From Bretschneidera sinensis (Eukaryota > Streptophyta > Magnoliopsida > Brassicales > Akaniaceae), in contig CM043702.1 in the NCBI GenBank assembly GCA_023935145.1, forward strand, positions 104,669,588 to 104,733,587: DNA of 64,000 nt, given 5' to 3'. The translations under genes and the position numbers were made by a program. Below the pieces are notes generated by a model. It was not told where the DNA came from. It did no database searches and saw only the letters and a program-made list of their open reading frames with translations. This document shows positions 37,061 through 48,830 of this stretch, piece by piece; positions within the stretch are counted from its first letter, which is position 1, and every line of letters begins with the position of its first letter.

Positions 37061-37139
37061 AATAATTAAAACAGATGCAATGTAATGAATGCATATGATG
37101 GGAATGTCTTCCCACCTATCGACAGGTTGTTATAATCTT

Positions 37140-37340
37140 AGACTGGCTGCCTTCCCGGTTCTTTCATTCTGATTTAGACCGGTTGCCTTCTCGGTTCTTT
37201 CATTCACATTTAGACCGATTGTCTTCTCGGTTCTTTCAATCACATAAGACCGACTGCCTTCCCGGTTCTTTTATTTTCATTAGACCGGCTGTCTTCCCGG
37301 TTTTTTGTTTTTTCATTAGACCGGCTGCCTTCCCGGTTCT
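37140..37340. repeat. Six units of GACCGGCTGCCTTCCCGGTT in the right LTR of B
   Basis: One more unit than the left LTR. The stem arms ACCGG/CCGGT vary together in several units. Confidence 0.85.
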
Positions 37341-39298
37341 TTTTTTTTCTCATTTAATGCATATGCATATGAGCAATGATATGAAATGTGCATATAAACA
37401 GTCATATAAAAACAACATATAAATTCAAAACACTTAAATTGACTATCTTGATTGTTCTCAAATTTATATAACAAAAATCCACTAAATTCCTCTCATCCCC
37501 AAATCACATCAAATAATCCATTAAAACTTGTCAAGAACCATTAAATTTCATCCCAATTCATATCAAATCATTTATTAAAACTTGTCAAGATCCACTAAAA
37601 TTCATCTCAAATCATATCAAATCATCCATCAAAGCTTGTCAAGATCCACTAAAATTCATCTCATCAAAATTTGTATTAAAACACCAATATAACTCATCAA
37701 GAATTTCACCTATTGTTTTTATTATTAAATCAACTTATTATTCCCAAAAATATTATTTCTCTCCTAATAATCTTCTACATGTCAAAATTCATATCACATT
37801 TATCAACCAAATCTTTATCTATCATCACAACATAAGCTAATAATTTATTTTGATATTATTTCCAGATATTTGATTTTTTATTTGGACTATTTAAAGTAAA
37901 TCCAACTCACCGCATAGCTCTTAAAGCTACCCATGGATCACCTCCTTACCTTTCCCATTTCTTTCAGAAATTCCCCTGATTGTAGATCGTCAACACCTGA
38001 CATCATATTTCTATAAATTTTCTAATTTATTCTTCAATTTGATATAAACCACACACTTTGAAAATTCTCACTTTGAACTTAGAGAAACTTCATAAATGTC
38101 AGAAATTCAAAAATAAACACTATAATATTACCTTCTGCTTTTCTGATAGCTTTTCATGATTCTCTATGAAATTCCGCATAAAACTTCTTCAAAATTTTGC
38201 CCTTTCAGCATTTCTTTGAGTCTCCAAAGATTTAAAGAAAACAGACGATTTAGAGGAAACTAAACAAAATCTCATGGGTGAAATTTTTTACGTTTACATC
38301 TGCTATATATATGAAAACTTGGGCTGAAAACTTCAGCATCCCCCCCTCCCAAAAGTCTCCATAGTCTCCACGTTGTGGAGACGTGTGAGGCATCCACAAA
38401 TGCCTTCAGAAATTGGCAGCAGGAGCAGGTATTACACCTGTTGCCCATGTTTTTGATTTCAACGAAATTGGTAGCAGGCATTGTTGTGAGTTTTAATTTA
38501 CTCGCAAGCGCACGAGTCGTTTGCAATATAGTGTGTGCAAGTGCGAGGTCGAATCTACTGGGAATTGCGTTATGAAAATATAATTTTATCTAAACTAATC
38601 TTATCTTAACCTAGTTCCGAATTTTGAATGATATTTTGCAAAAGAAATAAAAGCTAAACTAAATTGATTTTAAAAATTAATAATAAAAGCACTAAGGTTT
38701 TCGAATCTACCCCACCAAAGTTTATGTATATATGTCCTAAAAACATAGCCTATCAAAACATTCCATGAATCCAACTATGAGACAAAAAACAGAGAATATC
38801 CCAATTAAACCAAAAGCATCCAATGTATCCGCTCTCAACAAATCACAAAGGAAATCCAATTTAATCGAAAACAATTCAATGTATCCATCAGATGAAACAC
38901 AAGGAATATCCAACATAACAATTTAAACTCAATCAATCACAAGATTAACTCAAATAATTGACAGAACATTTATACTAAAAAATGTTAGATTTGTACAAAC
39001 AAATCTGAACTACTATGCCAAACAACGGCAGGGCTTCATTTTCAACCTTAGCTGAAGATTCTAGCCACTCATAATTATGAAACTACAATTCATAATAAAA
39101 GTGCTAAGCATTAAACTAAAACAACTAAATAAAAAGAAATAAATAACTTTACGTGGGAGAAATTCCACTCGCTGATGGGCGATGCTTCCCCTCGTAGTAG
39201 CAAAGCCTTCGATATCCACCAGATTGCTAGCAGACGTCCACCGGTTAAAACCAAAGTGGCCCAGGAATTGTACACTGAATGATGAGGCCAGATGGTGT

Positions 39299-39306
39299 TT
39301 ATATAG
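39299..39306 (-). promoter_or_regulatory. TATA box of the left LTR of E
   Basis: The minus strand reads CCTATATAAACACC. The right LTR has the same sequence at 47659-47666. Confidence 0.7.
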
Positions 39307-39358
39307 GGGGAGTCTCGGAGCACTGTAGGTTTCAGATTCGATGTGGGATACTGGCCCG

Positions 39359-39570
39359 AGTGCGCTCGATCGAAGAATGCTGCAATCGATTGCATGTCTT
39401 GTGCGCACGATCGCATGTGCGCTCGATCGCATGTCTGTTACGATCGATCGCAGACACACTGAACTGCAAATATTTTGATGTGGGATGTTGATCTTGCGCT
39501 CGTTCATAGGCAAGTGCGCTCGAGCGCAGGTGCGCTCGATCGCATATCTCGTGTGACCGATCGCACTATA
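39359..39570. promoter_or_regulatory. U3 palindrome array of the left LTR of E
   Basis: Motifs GTGCGCTCGATCG, TGCAATCGATTGCATG, TGCGCACGATCGCATG, GTGCGCTCGATCGCATG, ACGATCGATCGCAG, GTGCGCTCGAGCGCAGG and GACCGATCGCAC lie 50-270 bp upstream of the TATA box. Several are near-perfect palindromes around ATCGAT. Confidence 0.85.
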
Positions 39571-39743
39571 CATCCTCTTTGCTCTTGAAGCTTGATATCT
39601 CCAGAAATGCTTCATTTTCCCCACAAACCTATAAAAATATACAAAACACAAAAAAAAACATAAAATAAAGTGAAATTGTACAAATTAAGAACCTAACAAA
39701 TATAAATTAAAGGGCTTAAATATGCAATATTTAAGACCCGTCA

Positions 39744-41159
39744 AATACCCCCAAACTTATATTTTGCTAGTCCCTTAGCAAAACAAAATAAAAACTAAAC
39801 GAAAAACAAAGAATATAAAGATAAGTTCATCACTTATGTTATCCACAAATTTAAGGAGCACACACCACCATGATATTTAGTCATGAGCAAGCTTAAAGAG
39901 ATAAACCCATCTTCACAATGAATAGAAATGTTAAAATCTAATTACTTACAAAAGGCAGGTTAAGGCATCATAAGTCTAACACTGTGTAAAGTGAATTAGC
40001 ATATAAAAATGAAGCTTCCAAATAACTCCAATGTGTAAGGTCTCCATGTCTCAAGATTCACCAAATTTCCCATCAGAATAAACGAAAATGGCATAGTTTT
40101 TATTTACTTTTTATTTTTTATTTTTTATTTTTATACATAAATAAGGCTCTGCTATGTTTAATTCCCTTAAGCTTTCTAATTGACCCATATAGTGAGTGTT
40201 GAGTCAATGACTCCCAAACTAGATGGTTTTAGGGCATTAGGTGTAAAGGCACCCCTAAGGACATACTAACTCGAGTCAAAGAGGCTACGAAACTAAACTG
40301 ACCTTAATGCTACCAAACAAAATTTTCACCTTTTGACGTGAACACTCACTGCTTACTGAGGCAAGAGGTCCAGTTACTCAGCGAAAAATTTTGCAATGAT
40401 CATTATGAATAAAATTTCCACCTTTTGACGTGAACACTCACTGCTTACTGAGGCAAGAGGTCCAGTTACTCAGTGGAAAGTTTATTGATGATGATCATTA
40501 GTAGTAGTATTATTATTATTTTTTTTCTTTTTTTTATGCTTTTCTATGCCCAAGTGTTTATCCAACAAGTCATCCAGTTTCAGTTAAGACAAGGAAACGT
40601 ACACATTAAAATCACATGTCATACCTCACACAATTTGTGCTAATGTGCTCGTGTTAGATTGGATCAAACATGTGAATTCTCAAATGCCTAAAGTAAGTAC
40701 CTAAATTTTAAAACTTTATCACCAGATCATGTGTTCAAAATTTTTAAGCTCACCTATGACATCACATTACAGAAAATGTTTAGATCAACCAAAATTTCAA
40801 AATAATATGAGCATGCATTTATCTTTATGACAAAAAAACAACAAATTAGGACAAAGTATGTGATGTGTCTCCCATACCCCTAAACTTAAATTACACATTG
40901 ACCCCAATGTGTGAATAATGTGGAAAGAGTTGACCTGGGATATGGAGAACTATCTGGACTAGTATGGCTTGTAGCATACCCCCAAACTTGAACTGAAGTA
41001 CGCATTGTCCCTGAAAAATAAAAACTGGAAAACAAAAAATACTGAAAACAAACATTAATCATAATAATTAAGAAATATACAAAAAAGATAAGCTGTGGGG
41101 TGCCTCCAATGAGCGCTAAGTTTAAAGTCTTCAGCCAGACTCCCCTTAGTAGATGACAC
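39744..41159 (-). other. 3' non-coding region of element E
   Basis: The polypurine tract (minus strand AAGTTTGGGGGTATT) lies next to the LTR at 39744-39757. The rest holds the duplicated block 40322-40480, a block matching C around CACATTAGCAC/GTCATACC (about 40610-40660), and AGTTTGGGGGTATG-like segments near 40870 and 40980. No coding frame is seen. Confidence 0.8.
40322..40480 (-). repeat. Duplicated conserved block in the 3' region of element E
   Basis: Two copies (40322-40390 and 40412-40480) contain CTTTTGACGTGAACACTCAC and GCTTACTGAGGCAAGAGGTC. They match the two copies in element C (13147-13302) in order and spacing. Each holds CTGAG...CTCAG arms that could form a short hairpin. Confidence 0.82.
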
Positions 41160-43510
41160 TTAATCAGAGTAACTAGGATTCTCTAATAATATCATCTCTA
41201 TGTCCGGACTCCTCAACTCCAAGAATGGTTTTAGCCTTTGTCCATTTACCTTAAAAGTGTTACCATTCTTGGGATCCTCAATCTCGATGGCCCCATGAGG
41301 AAAAACTGACCGAATAATAAATGGGCCTGTCTAACGAGATTTGAGTTTGCCTGGAAAAAGATGCAAGCGTGAATTGTAAAGAAGAACTTTTTGACCCGGC
41401 TCAAAAGCTCGTCTCAAAATGCCTTGGTCATGAGTCTTCTTCATTTGTGCCTTGTAGGAACGTGCACAATCGTATGCATCATTCTGTAGCTCCTCTAATT
41501 CATTGAGTTAGAGCTTCCTTTGTGTGTCAGCCTTCAAAAAGTTGAAGTTCAACTGCTTAATAGCCCAATAGGCTCTATGCTCTAATTCAACCGGAAGGTG
41601 ACATGCCTTTCCGTACATAATACGATAGGGAGACATGCCAATTGGTGTCTTGAAGGCTGTCTGATATGCCCACAGTGCATCAGTCAATCGCAGAGACCAA
41701 TCCTTTCTACTAGGGTTCACAGTTTTCTCTAAAATGTGTTTGATCTCGCGATTAGATATTTCCACTTGTCTACTCGTCTGCAGGTGATATGGGGTGGCAA
41801 CCTTGTGTGTGATGAAATACTTCTTCATCAACTGCTCAAAAATCCGGTTGCAAAAGTGTTTACCTCCATCACTTATGATTGCTCGAGGCGTACCAAATCG
41901 AGCAAAAATAGTGTCCTTCAAAAACTGGACCACAACTCTGTGGTCATTGGTCTTGCACGCAACGGCCTCCACCCACTTGGACAGATAAACCACAGCAACT
42001 AGAATGTACAAGTTGCCAAAGGAGTTTGGGAATGGTCCCATAAAATCAATGCCCCACACGTCAAAAATCTCAACAATCAGAATAGGGTTGAGGGGTATCA
42101 TATTCCTCCTAGAAAGACTCCCTAGCTTTTGGCAACGCTCACAAAATACACAGTAGGTATGAGAGTCTCGGAACATGGTAGGCCAAAAAAATCCACACTG
42201 CAAAATCTTTGCAGCGGTCTTTTTAGCACTGAAATGGCCTCCACAAGCATTATCATGACAAAAGGCAATGATGTTAGATTGGTCATGCTCGGCAATACAC
42301 CTTTTGATGATCTGATCAGGACAATACTTAAATAGATAAGGATTATCCTAGAAAAAATGTTTTACCATGGCTAAAAACTTTGATTTATCTTGTCGTCCCC
42401 AATGCAAAGGCATGTGTCCAGTGACAAGATAGTTCACTATATCAGCAAACCATGGAGTGGGATTTTGAGCAATGAGCATTAACTACTCATCAGGAAAGGT
42501 CTCAGAAATGGGAGTGGCGGCCTCAGTGAAATCCACAATCAATCTAGATAAATGGTCCGCCACCACATTTTCAGAACATTTCTTATCCTGAATCTCGATG
42601 TCAAACTCTTGAAGTAGCAAGATCCATCAGATAAGACGAGATTTAGCATCTTTTTTAGATAAAAGATATTTCAAGGCTGCATGATCCGAGTAGATAATGA
42701 CCTTAGATCCTAACAAGTAGGATATGAACTTGTCTAATGTAAAAACGACTGCTGACAACTCCTTCTCAGTGGTAGAGTAATTAAGCTGTGCGTCGTTTAG
42801 AGTTCGACTCGCATAATAGATAACATGGGGAAGTTTATCAACACACTGCCCCAAAACAACTCCAACGGCATAATCTGATGCATCACACATAATCTCAAAA
42901 GGCACACCCTAGTTGGGTGGCTGAATAATGGGTGTGGACGTCAAAATCTTCTTCAGATCCCCAAATACTTTCTTACAGTCCTCATCAAATATAAATGGGG
43001 CATTCTTTTGTAATAACTGGCACAAGGACCTGGTGATTTTGCTGAAATTCTGGATAAATCGCCTGTAGAAACCTGCATGGCCCAGAAAAGATCGAACCTT
43101 CTTCACTGTACGTGGGGGTGGAAGGTTGGAAATCAGGTCCACCTTCACTTTGTCGACCTCAATCCCCTGATGAGATATGACATGCCCCAATACAATTCCT
43201 TGCTTGACCATAAAATGGCACTTCTCCCAATTAAGCACCAGGTTCTTCTCTTTGCACCGCACTAAAACCAAAGTAAGACGATGCAGGCACTCCTCAAATG
43301 TTGAACCGAAGACGGAGAAGTCGTCCATGAAAATCTCTAAGAATCGCTCTACCATGTCAGAAAATATACTGATCATGCACCGCTGAAAAGTAGCGGGTGC
43401 ATTGCATAACCCAAAGGGCATGTGACGGTAGGCAAAAGTCCCAAAAGGACAGGTAAACGTCGTCTTCTCCTGATCTTCGGGGTCCATGGGGACCTGGTTA
43501 TATCCAGAAT
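41160..43510 (-). pseudogene. pol: Pol of element E: RT (C-terminal part), RNase H, integrase
   Basis: This frame begins after a deletion junction near 43508-43511. It contains the RT catalytic motif FMDD (43320-43331), RNase H ([25 protein letters not shown] at 42627-42905) and integrase (41508-42203) with [20 protein letters not shown] and [11 protein letters not shown]. It ends [20 protein letters not shown] before the stop at 41160-41162. In-frame stops at 42909, 42627, 41508 and near 41332 break it. The integrase catalytic residues appear intact. Confidence 0.88.
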
Positions 43511-45046
43511 AAATGGCAGTGAAAAGTGATCCTTCTTTGTGGCAACGTTCAGCTTACGGTAGTCTATACACACTCTCCACCCTGACTGAACACGAGTTGG
43601 CACCAACTCGTCGTCCTTATTCTTTACTACCATCAATCCCGCTCGCTTGGGCACGATATGAATCGGGCTCACCCACTTGCTATCAGAGATGGGATAAATT
43701 ATCCCTGTATATAACAGCTTAATTATTTCTGCCCTCAAAACCTCTTGCATAGCTGGGTTGAGCCTTCTTTGTGGCTCCGTCGATGGCTTAGCATTCTCTT
43801 CCATATGTATCTTGTGCATCACCACCGAGGGGCTGATTCCCCTGATATCCTCAATGATCCACCCGATAGCTTCCTTGTGCTCTCTTGAGACATTTAATAA
43901 TTTCTCCTCTTGAGCTTCACCCAAATCTGAAGCTATAATCACAGGCAAACTTTTGGCTGAACCTAGGAACTTATACTTAAGATTATTTGGTAAAGGCTTA
44001 AGTTCCTTCTTGGGGGTTTCAGGTTCGGCGGTCTCCTCTGTCTCATTACTTTCTTGAGGATCAGACTCCAAAATGGCATTTACTTCCTCAAGTAGGTTAT
44101 CTAAGCCCAAGTCATCTTCAAAGTGAGCAAAACACGCCTCCAGGGGATCTTCAATGCTTGATTCGTCCACAGTCTCCTCAAGAATCTCCTCTATCAAGCA
44201 TACATTTCTCACTTCATCATACTCTAATGGTTGCCTAGTGATATCAAAGATGTTTAACTCCGTTGTCATATTTTCGAAGGAGATCTTCATCACCCCTGTC
44301 TTACAATTGATTAGGGTGTTAGCCGTGGCTAAGAATGGTCGACCTAGAATTACCGGTATTTGAATCCCTACATTCTGGACCGGCTCTGTGTCAAGCACAA
44401 TAAAATCCACTAGGAAATAAAATTTATCCACTTTTAACAAGACGTCCTCAACTATTCCTCGTGGTTTTTTCACTGACTTGTCAGCCAATTTAAGCATCGT
44501 GGATGTGGGCTTCAATTCTCCTAACCCCAACTGCAAATAGACTGATTAGGGTAGAAGATTCACACTCGCCTCTAGATCCAAAAGAGCCCTCTCAATATGG
44601 CTGACTCCTATTGTGCAAGAGATGGTAGGACACCTCGGGTCCTTATACTTGATGGGTAGCTTGCACTGAAGGATTGAGCTGACCTGCTCGGTCAAAAATG
44701 CCTTCTTTGGGACATTCATCCTCCTCTTGATAGTGACCAAGTCCTTTAAAAACTTGGAATATGATGGTACTTGATGGACGGCATCCAAAAATGGGATATT
44801 TATTTGGACTTGCTTGAATACCTCCAAAATTTCCTCATACTTCCCTCCTTTCTTGGGCGCCTGTAGTCTTTCAAGGTAAGGCACTCTAGGTACAAACGAT
44901 CTAGGAGGGTCTTTCTTAGTAGGTGTGGCTGTAGATGGCTCAGCATCTCTCTTCTCCTTGTTGCCACTCCCTTGTCCTTGCTGCATAGCGAGGCTCTCTT
45001 CCACTCGATTGTCCACTTGTCTCCCAGACCTCAGTGTGACAATCAA
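43511..45046 (-). pseudogene. Protease, pre-RT and RT N-terminus of element E
   Basis: The open piece 44546-45046 ends in the protease block ALLDLEASVNLLP and a stop. The piece starting at 44536 continues (QLGLGELKPTSTMLKLADKS, PVILGRPFLATANTLI), then an acidic linker, pre-RT and the RT start ([16 protein letters not shown]). Just after that, about 58 bp are missing relative to D, which removes RT motif A with its first catalytic aspartate and shifts the frame. Residue three of the D-L-G-A protease loop is glutamate here. Confidence 0.88.
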
Positions 45047-45052
45047 CTGTAC

Positions 45053-46597
45053 TTATTCCTCCCCGTGCGTAGGAGTTGATGAACTCCCAACCATAAATTG
45101 TCCTTTCGGGTTGGTCACGGGCTGACTGGGGAACTTTCTTTTCTCTCTCTCACCCAAGTGACTTGCAATTTGCCCTATTTGACTTTCCAGCTTGGCAATT
45201 GCTTGGGTGTTTACCATTGTTGCACTCCTTATGTCGCTCATGGATTGGCTATTCATTTTCATATATTCCTTAATGGTGTCCTCTAGTGACTGTGAAACTA
45301 GTGCTGGTCTTTAAGTGGGAGCTTGGTAAGTAGGCAATGGTGCTGGATGGGCAGAACGACCATGACCAGGGATTTGTTGGGCAAATCCGGGAGGATATTG
45401 ATTTTGAGCATTATGAGGGGCTCCTCCCTGATTCATTGGTTGGTTCTGCCTCCATGAAAAATTTGGGTGGTTCCGCCACCCTGGATTGTACGTCTCAAAG
45501 TATGATCCATTTGACTGCCTTCGATAGTCATTGAAAGCATTTACTTGTTCCATAGGATACTCGGCATAAGCTGGCATTGATGGGCAGTTCTGTGCTAGAT
45601 GCATAGGACTAGCACAGATGGAACAGCTTTCAACATTGAATGTGTTGGCAGCATTAATGGATTGGCTCACAGTGAGAGTGTCAATCTTCTTAGTGAGGGC
45701 ATCTAACTTTATCCTCAAATCAGCGTCCTCCCTAACCTCATAGATGCCTCCCCTCTTAGGAGCACAAATGGACTTATCTCGACAGCTTGAAAAATCCTAT
45801 TGCTGCGAGTTGTCGGACAACTTGTCCAACGCCATATATGTTTCATCTCCTGTCAGACTCAAGAATGCCCCCCCATTCATAGACTCGATCATGCTACGGT
45901 TGGGTTGAGTCAACCCTTGGTAGAAGAACTGAACAAGTCTCCACTTCTCATATCCATGTGGAGGGCATCTGATCAGTAGCCCTTTAAAGCGCTCCCAACC
46001 CTTAGAAAATTTTTCATCCTCATCCTGAGTGAAAGAACTAATCTCCTTTCGGCACTCATTCACTCTAGACATTGGGAAAAACTTATGATAAAATTTGCTA
46101 AGCAGGTTTTCCCAAGATGTAATAGACCCGGGCGTGTTGGAATCCAACCACGCTCTAGCTCTATCATGAAGAGAAAAAGAGAAGAGTCAAAGATGGACTG
46201 ACTCCTCAGAGAAGTTCTGGAATTTGAATGTAGCACAAATATCTTTGAACTTCTTTACATGGCTATAAGAATTTTCAAGATCTAGGCCATAGAATGAGGG
46301 TAAAAGTTGGATAACTTGTGGCTTTAAGTCGAAGTGGGTGGCATTGGTAGGTGGCAACATTATGCAAGAGGACGAGTTAGTCGCAACGGGTGCGACCAAA
46401 TCTCTAAGGGATGTAGTGGAGTCCACATTCCAAGCTCTAGGTTGCTCTACATGTTCAGGATGATGTGCATCCCTAAAATTCTCTCTCATCTCAACAGTCT
46501 CTCTCTCAACTAATGCTCTTCTCTGTCTCCTAAGAGTTCTTTCTAAGTCAGGATCTAAATGTATCAAATCTAAGTTCAATGATCTCCGACCAAGCAT
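45053..46597 (-). pseudogene. gag: Gag of element E
   Basis: From the ATG at 46597 the frame runs through capsid-like segments (VIQLLPSFYGLDLENSYSHV; WENLLSKFYHKFFPMSRVNE; RFKGLLIRCPPHGYEKWRLV), an intact CCHC knuckle (CSICASPMHLAQNC) and TYNPGWRNHPNFSW. Stops at 46187, 45797, 45311 and 45053 interrupt a single frame shared with the protease piece. In life it would form the particle shell and bind RNA. Confidence 0.87.
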
Positions 46598-46817
46598 ACA
46601 CCAACAGAAAACAATGAGGTACTAACCAGCAGAAACAATAGAATAAAGCAAAAATAGCAAACACACTACTCACAAAAATTAACAATTTTTTTTAATAAAT
46701 AAATAGAAACAAATAAAATAAAATAAAATTACCAAGCAGAACAATCAAACAAATAATGCTAACTAACTAGTAGAAAAATAAAATTAATTCAGACAAAAAT
46801 TTCACAAACAAAACAAC

Positions 46818-46835
46818 TCCCCGGCAACGGCGCCA
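46818..46835 (-). other. Primer-binding site of element E
   Basis: The minus strand reads TGGCGCCGTTGCCGGGGA, identical to D, 6 bp from the 5' LTR. Confidence 0.92.
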
Positions 46836-46841
46836 AAAACT

Positions 46842-48083
46842 TGTTGTGAGTTTTAATTTACTCGCAAGCGCACGAGTCGTTTGCAATATAGTGTGTGCAA
46901 GTACGAGGTCGAATCCACAGGGAATTGCGTTGTGAAAATATAATTTTATCTAAACTAATCTTATCTTAACCTAGTTCTGAATTTTGAATGATATTTTGCA
47001 AAAGAAATAAAAGCTAAACTAAATTGATTTTAAAAACTAATAATAAAAGCACTAAGGTTTTCGAATCCATCCCACCAAAGTTTACGCATATATGTCCTAA
47101 AAATATAGCCTATCAAGACATTCCATGAATCCAACTATGAGACAAAAAACAAAGAATATCTCAATTAAACCAAAAGCATCCAATGTATCCGCTTTTAACA
47201 AATCATAAAGGAAATCCAATTTAATCGAAAACAATTCAATGTATCCATAAGATGAAACACAAGGAATATCCAACAGAACAATTTAAACTCAATCAATCAC
47301 AAGATTAACTCAAATAATTGACAGAACATTTATACTAAAAAATGTCAGATTTGTACAAGCAAATCTGAACTACTATGCCAAACAACGGCAGGGCTTCATC
47401 TTCAACCTTAGCTGAAGATTCTAGCCACTCATAATTATGAAACTACAATTCATAATAAAAGTGCTAAACATTAAACTAAAACAACTAAATAAAAAGAAAT
47501 AAATAACTTTACATGGGAGAAATTCCACTCGCTGATGGGCGGCGCTTCCCCTCGTGGTAGCAAAGCCTTCGGGATCCACTAGAATGCTAACAGACGTCCA
47601 CCGGTTAACACCAAAGTGGCCCAGGAATTATACATTGAATGATGAGGCCAGATGGTGTTTATATAGGGGGAGTCTCGGAGCACTGTAGGTTTCAGATTCG
47701 ATGTGGGATACTGGCCCGAGTGCGCTCGATCGCAGAATGGTGCGATCGATCGCATGTGCGCTCGATCGCATGTCTGTTACGATCGATCGCAGACGCACTG
47801 AACTGCAAATATTTCGATGTGGGATGTTGATCTTGCGCTCGTTCGTAGGCAAGTGCGCTCGAGCGCAGGTTCGCTCGATCGCATATCTCGTGTGATCGAT
47901 CGCACTATGCATCCTCTTTGCTCTTGAAGCTTGATATCTCCAGAAATACTTCATTTTCTCCACAAACCTATAAAAGTATACAAAACACAAAAAAAAAACA
48001 TAAAATAAAGTGAAATAATACAAATTAAGAACCTAACAAATATAAATTAAAGGGCTTAAATATGCAATATTTAAGACCCATCA
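46842..48083 (-). repeat. Right (5') LTR of element E
   Basis: Plus-strand ends are TGTTGTGAGTTTTAATTTAC and AAGACCCATCA. It aligns with the left LTR apart from point changes and about 20 bp fewer in the palindrome array (47701-47905). TATA box at 47659-47666. Confidence 0.93.
47715..47905. promoter_or_regulatory. U3 palindrome array of the right LTR of E
   Basis: GTGCGCTCGATCGCAG, GTGCGATCGATCGCATG, GTGCGCTCGATCGCATG, ACGATCGATCGCAGACG, GTGCGCTCGAGCGCAGG and GTGATCGATCGCAC. These are better preserved palindromes than in the left LTR. Confidence 0.85.
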
Positions 48084-48353
48084 GACATTACTCTTGCTGC
48101 CCACACTTTTTGACTTTTTTTTTTTAGAAAAATAATTTTTTTTTTAAACTTTTTTTTTTCTTCTAGATGTTCAGGTCCAAAATTCTTTTTTTTTTCTTTT
48201 CTTTTCTTTTAGGGACGTCCACGTCCCATAACTTTTTTTTAAAGAATTATTTTATTCCATACTTAGTCCTTCACGTAAAATATATTCTTTTAATTTCATG
48301 CCATATTTTTTAAATTACTTATTTACCCTTACTTTACAAATATGGATATTACA
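48084..48353 (-). repeat. Right (5') LTR of B, outer part
   Basis: Resumes the B LTR after E (ACATTACTCTTGCTGCCCAC) and ends ATATTACA at 48353. The GTTAG duplication follows. Confidence 0.9.
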
Positions 48354-48720
48354 GTTAGTTAGTTACAAAGCTGTTAGAAGCTGTTAAGTGTCAAAATAGA
48401 TTGTAACAACCTATGTAACTACCAAATTAACTAGTTAAGTAGTCCATAACTAGTATAAATAAAACCTATATTAAGAGGACCAATTTATTCAATCAAAAAT
48501 CCAAAAATTCTCTTCTTCCTTTTGGTTACAATTCTTGTACATTATTGCAGTTAAAGCTTGTACTCAAAATCAAGCTATTTACTGAGTTAGGGAAGGCATC
48601 AGATTAATGATCACACGGACAGAGGGATGAAGTGGGAACCTTAACCAACCTTCAGTGTGTCAAGGTAGGCATGCAGCTTGTATAGAGGATCCTCAGGTGG
48701 CACATTACACATCTTTTCTC
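48354..48720 (+). repeat. Element 0 3' LTR, right part
   Basis: This continues the LTR cut at 19683 (GTTAGTTAGTTACAAAGCTG). A TATA-like AGTATAAATAAAACC lies at about 48452-48466, followed by a leader-like stretch. The LTR end is uncertain because no second LTR copy is in the window; about 48708-48720 is a guess. Confidence 0.6.
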
Positions 48721-48830
48721 CCTTCTTAACTTTCCTTAATGCGAACTATGAAGTACTGAATCTCTTTCGAAAGTGATTGAAGGTGCAGTCAGGAAAAGAG
48801 CTCTCTTCATTTTTGGTTGAGTCCCAATTT

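Larger units (their letters stand above)
36192..38481 (-). repeat. Right (5') LTR of B, inner part
   Basis: Starts TATAACGTCCCATCCCGGG, so the terminal TG has become TA. It carries the 88-bp repeats (36760-37060), six ACCGG...CCGGT units (37140-37340) and a TATA box near 38302-38311. Element E interrupts it at 38482. Confidence 0.9.
38482..39743 (-). repeat. Left (3') LTR of element E
   Basis: Plus-strand ends are TGTTGTGAGTTTTAATTTAC and AAGACCCGTCA. It aligns with 46842-48083. TATA box at 39299-39306, palindrome array at 39359-39570. Confidence 0.93.
38482..48083 (-). mobile_element. Element E: Athila-like Ty3/gypsy retrotransposon, minus strand, in the right LTR of B
   Basis: It has two LTRs (1262 and 1242 bp), an exact Asp-tRNA-type PBS, a polypurine tract, and flanks GGCAT (38477-38481) and GACAT (48084-48088) as a 4-of-5 TSD. 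The B LTR is continuous across it when compared with 31850-31890. Gag-pol is full length but has at least nine stops and one deletion-type frameshift. It is the full-length relative of deletion derivative C. Confidence 0.93.
19684..48353 (-). mobile_element. Element B: Tekay-like Ty3/gypsy chromovirus with an Athila-like element nested in each LTR
   Basis: This 28.7-kb span is one insertion in the 3' LTR of element 0, bounded by a perfect GTTAG duplication. Two LTRs of about 2.5 kb each (without their inserts) flank about 4 kb of decayed gag-pol on the minus strand. D sits in the left LTR and E in the right LTR, at different positions. It is the same general type as A (similar LTR starts, PBS and polypurine tract) but a distinct family. 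Confidence 0.9.

Noticed and set aside
39061..39651. 196-codon minus-strand frame in the left LTR of E
   Set aside because: It spans U3, TATA and R of the LTR. The homologous frame in the right LTR (47628-48023) is shorter and shifted, so there is no sign of coding constraint.
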